Source: Nevskia sp964451925 (GTDB lineage Bacteria; Pseudomonadota; Gammaproteobacteria; Nevskiales; Nevskiaceae). Taken from it: a DNA stretch of 64,000 nucleotides. Each line of letters opens with the position of its first letter. Within the stretch, counting starts at the first letter, position 1. A model generated the notes under the pieces. The model was given only the letters and a program-made list of their open reading frames with translations, searched no databases and was not told the DNA's origin. The position numbers and the translations under genes are program-made. The stretch is taken from positions 1-64,000 of the forward strand of contig CAYVKA010000020.1 of NCBI GenBank assembly GCA_964451925.1, written 5' to 3'. Shown here piece by piece: positions 61,262-64,000 of the stretch.

Positions 61262-62260
61262 ATGCCGCTCACCGAGCAGCAGGCGCCCTTGCTGGTGGAG
61301 CGCCATTTTCTGGCCATGGGCACGGCGATTCTGATTGCCGTCGATGCCGGCGACGCCAGCCGCTGCGCGGCCGCGGAGCGGGCCATCGCTGAAGTATGCA
61401 AGCTGCTGTTCGAATTCGGCCGCGAGGGCTGGGCCTGGGGCAGCGGCGCACTGGCCCGCTTCAATCGCGACCTGGAGGCCGGCAATGCGGCGCGCGTGCC
61501 CGAGTTGCTGCGGCCTCTATTCGCACAGGCCTGGAGCATCCGGCAGGCCAGCGGCGGCCTGTTTGAGCCGCGCATCGGCGCCCTGGTGCGGTTATGGGGG
61601 TTCGACGACCCGAACCACATACGCAGCGCCCCGCCGCCGCAGCAGCAAATTGCCGCATCGCTCTCCGCCGTGTATGTCGCGCCTCCCTACGACGGAGGGG
61701 AGGTCCATGCCGCCGCACCGGGCGTCATGTGGGATCTGGGCGGCATCGGCAAGGGTTATATCGTCGATATCGCGCTGGACTGGCTGCGTCAGTGCGGCTT
61801 TACCGATGCGATCATCAATGCAGGGGGCAATGTGGCCACACGCGGGCGGCGCGGCGACCGCCCCTGGCATGTGGGCATCCGCGATCCGCGCGCCGCGACC
61901 GAGTTGCCGCGTTTGCTGGCCTCGCTGGACGTGGGCGACGAATCGGTCATCACCCACGGTGACGACCAGCGTTATTTCGAGCACCAGGGCCGGCGCTACG
62001 CCCACATCCTGCACCCGCACAGCGGCGAGCCGGCGCGCGGCCTGCGCTCGCTGACGGTTGTGCACCGCGATGGCACGCTGGCTGACGGCGGCGGTGCGGC
62101 GCTGTTCGTCGCCGGCCCGAGAGGTTGGCCGCAACTGGCCCGGAAACTGGGCATCGGGCAGGTGTTGGCGGTGGACGAAGACGGCGTGGTCTCGGCTACC
62201 GCGCGGCTGGCCGCACGCCTGCGGCCGGTGTCCGGTACGCAGGTCACCATCGTGCAGTGA
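61262..62260 (+). CDS. apbE: FAD:protein FMN transferase (ApbE family)
   Basis: 332 residues. Family features: HFLAMGTAILIAV start, ALVRLWGF, WDLGGIGKGYIVD (about 159-171), INAGGN, and YAHILHPHSGEPARG. Two points differ from typical ApbE: the usual D-P-x-T-G is HPHSG, and in TLADGGGAALF the residue four after the metal-ligand Asp is Ala rather than Thr. There is no signal peptide or lipobox, although most ApbE proteins are periplasmic. It would transfer FMN to the FMN-binding protein encoded upstream. It starts immediately after the PepSY gene. Confidence 0.85.
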   Translation: MPLTEQQAPLLVERHFLAMGTAILIAVDAGDASRCAAAERAIAEVCKLLFEFGREGWAWGSGALARFNRDLEAGNAARVPELLRPLFAQAWSIRQASGGLFEPRIGALVRLWGFDDPNHIRSAPPPQQQIAASLSAVYVAPPYDGGEVHAAAPGVMWDLGGIGKGYIVDIALDWLRQCGFTDAIINAGGNVATRGRRGDRPWHVGIRDPRAATELPRLLASLDVGDESVITHGDDQRYFEHQGRRYAHILHPHSGEPARGLRSLTVVHRDGTLADGGGAALFVAGPRGWPQLARKLGIGQVLAVDEDGVVSATARLAARLRPVSGTQVTIVQ

Positions 62261-62367
62261 GGCCTGTCGGGCCGCGAACCTCTCGCCGCCGGCGTCGTGC
62301 CCAGGGCGCTCAATGTTCCAATCCTGGCATGGCATATGCTCGTTTTGCTGAAAATCAGGGAATTCGC

Positions 62368-63999
62368 ATGGCCGTCGCTTTGCCTCCGCCAATCGATCCG
62401 CAAGAGGGATCCGCTGTCGAATTGCGCGCGCAATCGCAGGCGCAGCAGGAAGTGCGCATCGAATATCGGAAAGGCGTACTGATCCACGTGTTCGGCGGCC
62501 CGCCGCTGGACCCGGACCATCTGCGCAAGGCGGTGATCGCGGCGGCCAGCCTTTCCGATGCGCTGCGCACGGTGGGCTACATCTACTACGTTTCGGGCTA
62601 TCCAGCCGCGCTGCTCAGCTACGCCGAGACCGGGCAGTACCTGGTCGACATCTACGTGCGGGTCGTGCCCGGCCGCGTCCGGGACGTCACCGGCGCCCCC
62701 GAGCTGCAGGCGTTCTTTGCCGATCTCAAGGGCGCCAAAGGGCCGCTGACCAGTTCCAGGCTTGAAGCCGATCGCGCGCTCGCCGACGGCTTTGCGCAAC
62801 GGGCAGGGGTGCAGTATCAGCCCAGGTTCGTGCCGGCCGGAGGCGACGCAGTGACGCTCGATCTGGGCGAGGCCAAGCCGGATCAGTCCCAGCCGCACGT
62901 GCTCGGTACCTTCGGCAATTACGGCAACCGCTACGCCGGGCCGTACCTGGCCACGGCCAGCATCAGGGACTCGTTCTCCAGCGGAGATGAGATCACGCTG
63001 GCGGGCGGCGCCAGCGCACGCTTCCTGGGGCTCGGCGGCGCCCATTCAGAGCCCTACCATGAGGGCGATGCGGGCTGGTCCAGGGTCACTCCCTACGGCG
63101 TGTTCGCGCTGCAGGGGCGCTATGCCGATTTCAGCCAGACCGTGCAGGGCTATCGCTTCAACGGCAAGCTCAGTAGCGGTAGCGCCAGCTGGCTATACCC
63201 GCTGTATTCGGATTTCCAGCAGCGCCTCAACCTGCAGGCCAAATTCGAGCGTGACCACGAATCCCTCGATGCGCCAGCCGTCACGGCCAACTGCAATCTC
63301 CTCGGTGGTCTGCTCAGCCTGCTGGGGTTGAGCAGCTGCCCGGTTACGGTCAGCAGCGGCGGTGAAGCGCTGTCAGAACTGTACAATTCAGCTGAACTCG
63401 GCTTGAACTATATCGGCCGCGTGCAACATGGCGAGCAGCAGGCGGAATTGCAGGCGGGCCTGATCCTGCGCAAGGGCCTGGGGCCGCACCAGACCACCGG
63501 CACCGCGGCCAGCCTTGATTATTTCTTGTGGCAGCCGTCCTTCAGCGTGCGCTATACCGTGACGCCGCACTGGGCCGCACTGGCCGATGGCAGCTTCCAA
63601 TTCGCCAACAGCATCCTGCCGCAACAGCAGATGTTCGTGATCGGTGGGCCGGCGAGTGCGCACGCCTATGAAGCCGGAGCCGGTGTCGGCGATCATGGCG
63701 AGAATCTGCGCCTCGGCGTCGAGTGGAGGGGCTACGATGATTCCTGGACGGAGCGCTATGGCCTGCGGCCGCGTGGCTTTGTCGAATACGGGGCCTCTGC
63801 GCTGGCGCATCGCGTCGTCGGTGATCCGAACGGCAGGGTGACCATCGCGGATGTCGGCACCGCGGTGGACATGCGCTTCACCTCCTGGCTGGGCGGCAGC
63901 CTGTCGCTGGCGCAATCCATCTACAGCCATGGCGGCGACAGCAGCCCCAATGGCCTGGCCAGGAAGTACGTGTTCTTCCAGCTGGCGGCCAAGTATTGA
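62368..63999 (+). CDS. ShlB/FhaC/HecB-like outer-membrane translocator
   Basis: 543 residues from the ATG at 62368 (AGGGA upstream); an in-frame ATG at 62329 would add 13 residues. A POTRA-like N-region (about 45-190, VSGYPAALLSYAE, VDIYVRVVPGRVRDV) precedes a barrel with the family blocks GNRYAGPYLATASIRD and FVIGGPASAHAYEAG, ending FFQLAAKY. No signal peptide is visible at either start, which is odd for an outer-membrane protein. TpsB proteins export large exoproteins; no TpsA partner is in the window. It lies 107 bp after apbE and may end the cluster. Confidence 0.8.
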   Translation: MAVALPPPIDPQEGSAVELRAQSQAQQEVRIEYRKGVLIHVFGGPPLDPDHLRKAVIAAASLSDALRTVGYIYYVSGYPAALLSYAETGQYLVDIYVRVVPGRVRDVTGAPELQAFFADLKGAKGPLTSSRLEADRALADGFAQRAGVQYQPRFVPAGGDAVTLDLGEAKPDQSQPHVLGTFGNYGNRYAGPYLATASIRDSFSSGDEITLAGGASARFLGLGGAHSEPYHEGDAGWSRVTPYGVFALQGRYADFSQTVQGYRFNGKLSSGSASWLYPLYSDFQQRLNLQAKFERDHESLDAPAVTANCNLLGGLLSLLGLSSCPVTVSSGGEALSELYNSAELGLNYIGRVQHGEQQAELQAGLILRKGLGPHQTTGTAASLDYFLWQPSFSVRYTVTPHWAALADGSFQFANSILPQQQMFVIGGPASAHAYEAGAGVGDHGENLRLGVEWRGYDDSWTERYGLRPRGFVEYGASALAHRVVGDPNGRVTIADVGTAVDMRFTSWLGGSLSLAQSIYSHGGDSSPNGLARKYVFFQLAAKY

Positions 64000-64000
64000 A

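Overview
This window is GC-rich, densely packed proteobacterial chromosome with no phage, insertion sequence or CRISPR array. The gene content suggests a Gammaproteobacterium, most likely of the Nevskiales (Solimonas/Nevskia-like): paired DUF1302/DUF1329 envelope proteins, MMPL- and HAE1-type RND exporters, TonB-dependent uptake, RdgC, the yeiE/yeiH pair and a MaeB malic enzyme. The taxonomic call is an inference from these genes; no rRNA marker is present.

Layout. 0-9.8 kb: end of exbD, tonB, then on the minus strand a small membrane protein, an MMPL exporter and a TonB-dependent receptor; a secreted protein with three 29-residue repeats; a lipoprotein esterase. 9.8-20.6 kb: PitA phosphate transporter, LprI-like protein, divergent LysR/YeiH, a DUF1501-DUF1800 pair, a DUF885 metallopeptidase, a DUF3861-ferredoxin pair, and a PadR regulator with two palindromic sites at its promoter. 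20.8-35.3 kb: an accessory catabolic/envelope block with a hormone-sensitive-lipase-type hydrolase, a luciferase-like monooxygenase, two SDRs, AraC and LuxR regulators, a 2OG-Fe dioxygenase, and two DUF1302/DUF1329 pairs in opposite orientation. This resembles gene sets for hydrophobic substrates, but no substrate can be read from the sequence. 35.4-56 kb: mostly housekeeping: MocR regulator, DUF2970, rdgC, sedolisin, prpC, acyltransferase, transglutaminase, APS/PAPS reductase, serA, maeB, and a TetR-controlled RND pump. A tRNA-like gene with an abnormal anticodon loop lies at 55.9 kb.

The most interesting part is 57.4-64 kb. A non-coding stretch of about 0.8 kb carries two divergent, homologous small-RNA-like units. 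Each has a -24/-12 sigma-54 promoter match and an intrinsic terminator, and the terminator-proximal parts are clearly related. Between them, on the plus strand, lies a sequence resembling a cobalamin riboswitch. Downstream is an apparent operon: DUF3034 outer-membrane barrel, lipoprotein truncated haemoglobin, FMN-binding protein with a flavinylation motif, PepSY membrane protein, ApbE flavin transferase, and a ShlB/FhaC-like outer-membrane protein. Taken together this looks like an envelope redox chain (flavin plus haem globin) under sigma-54 and possibly cobalamin control. I do not recognise it as a described system.
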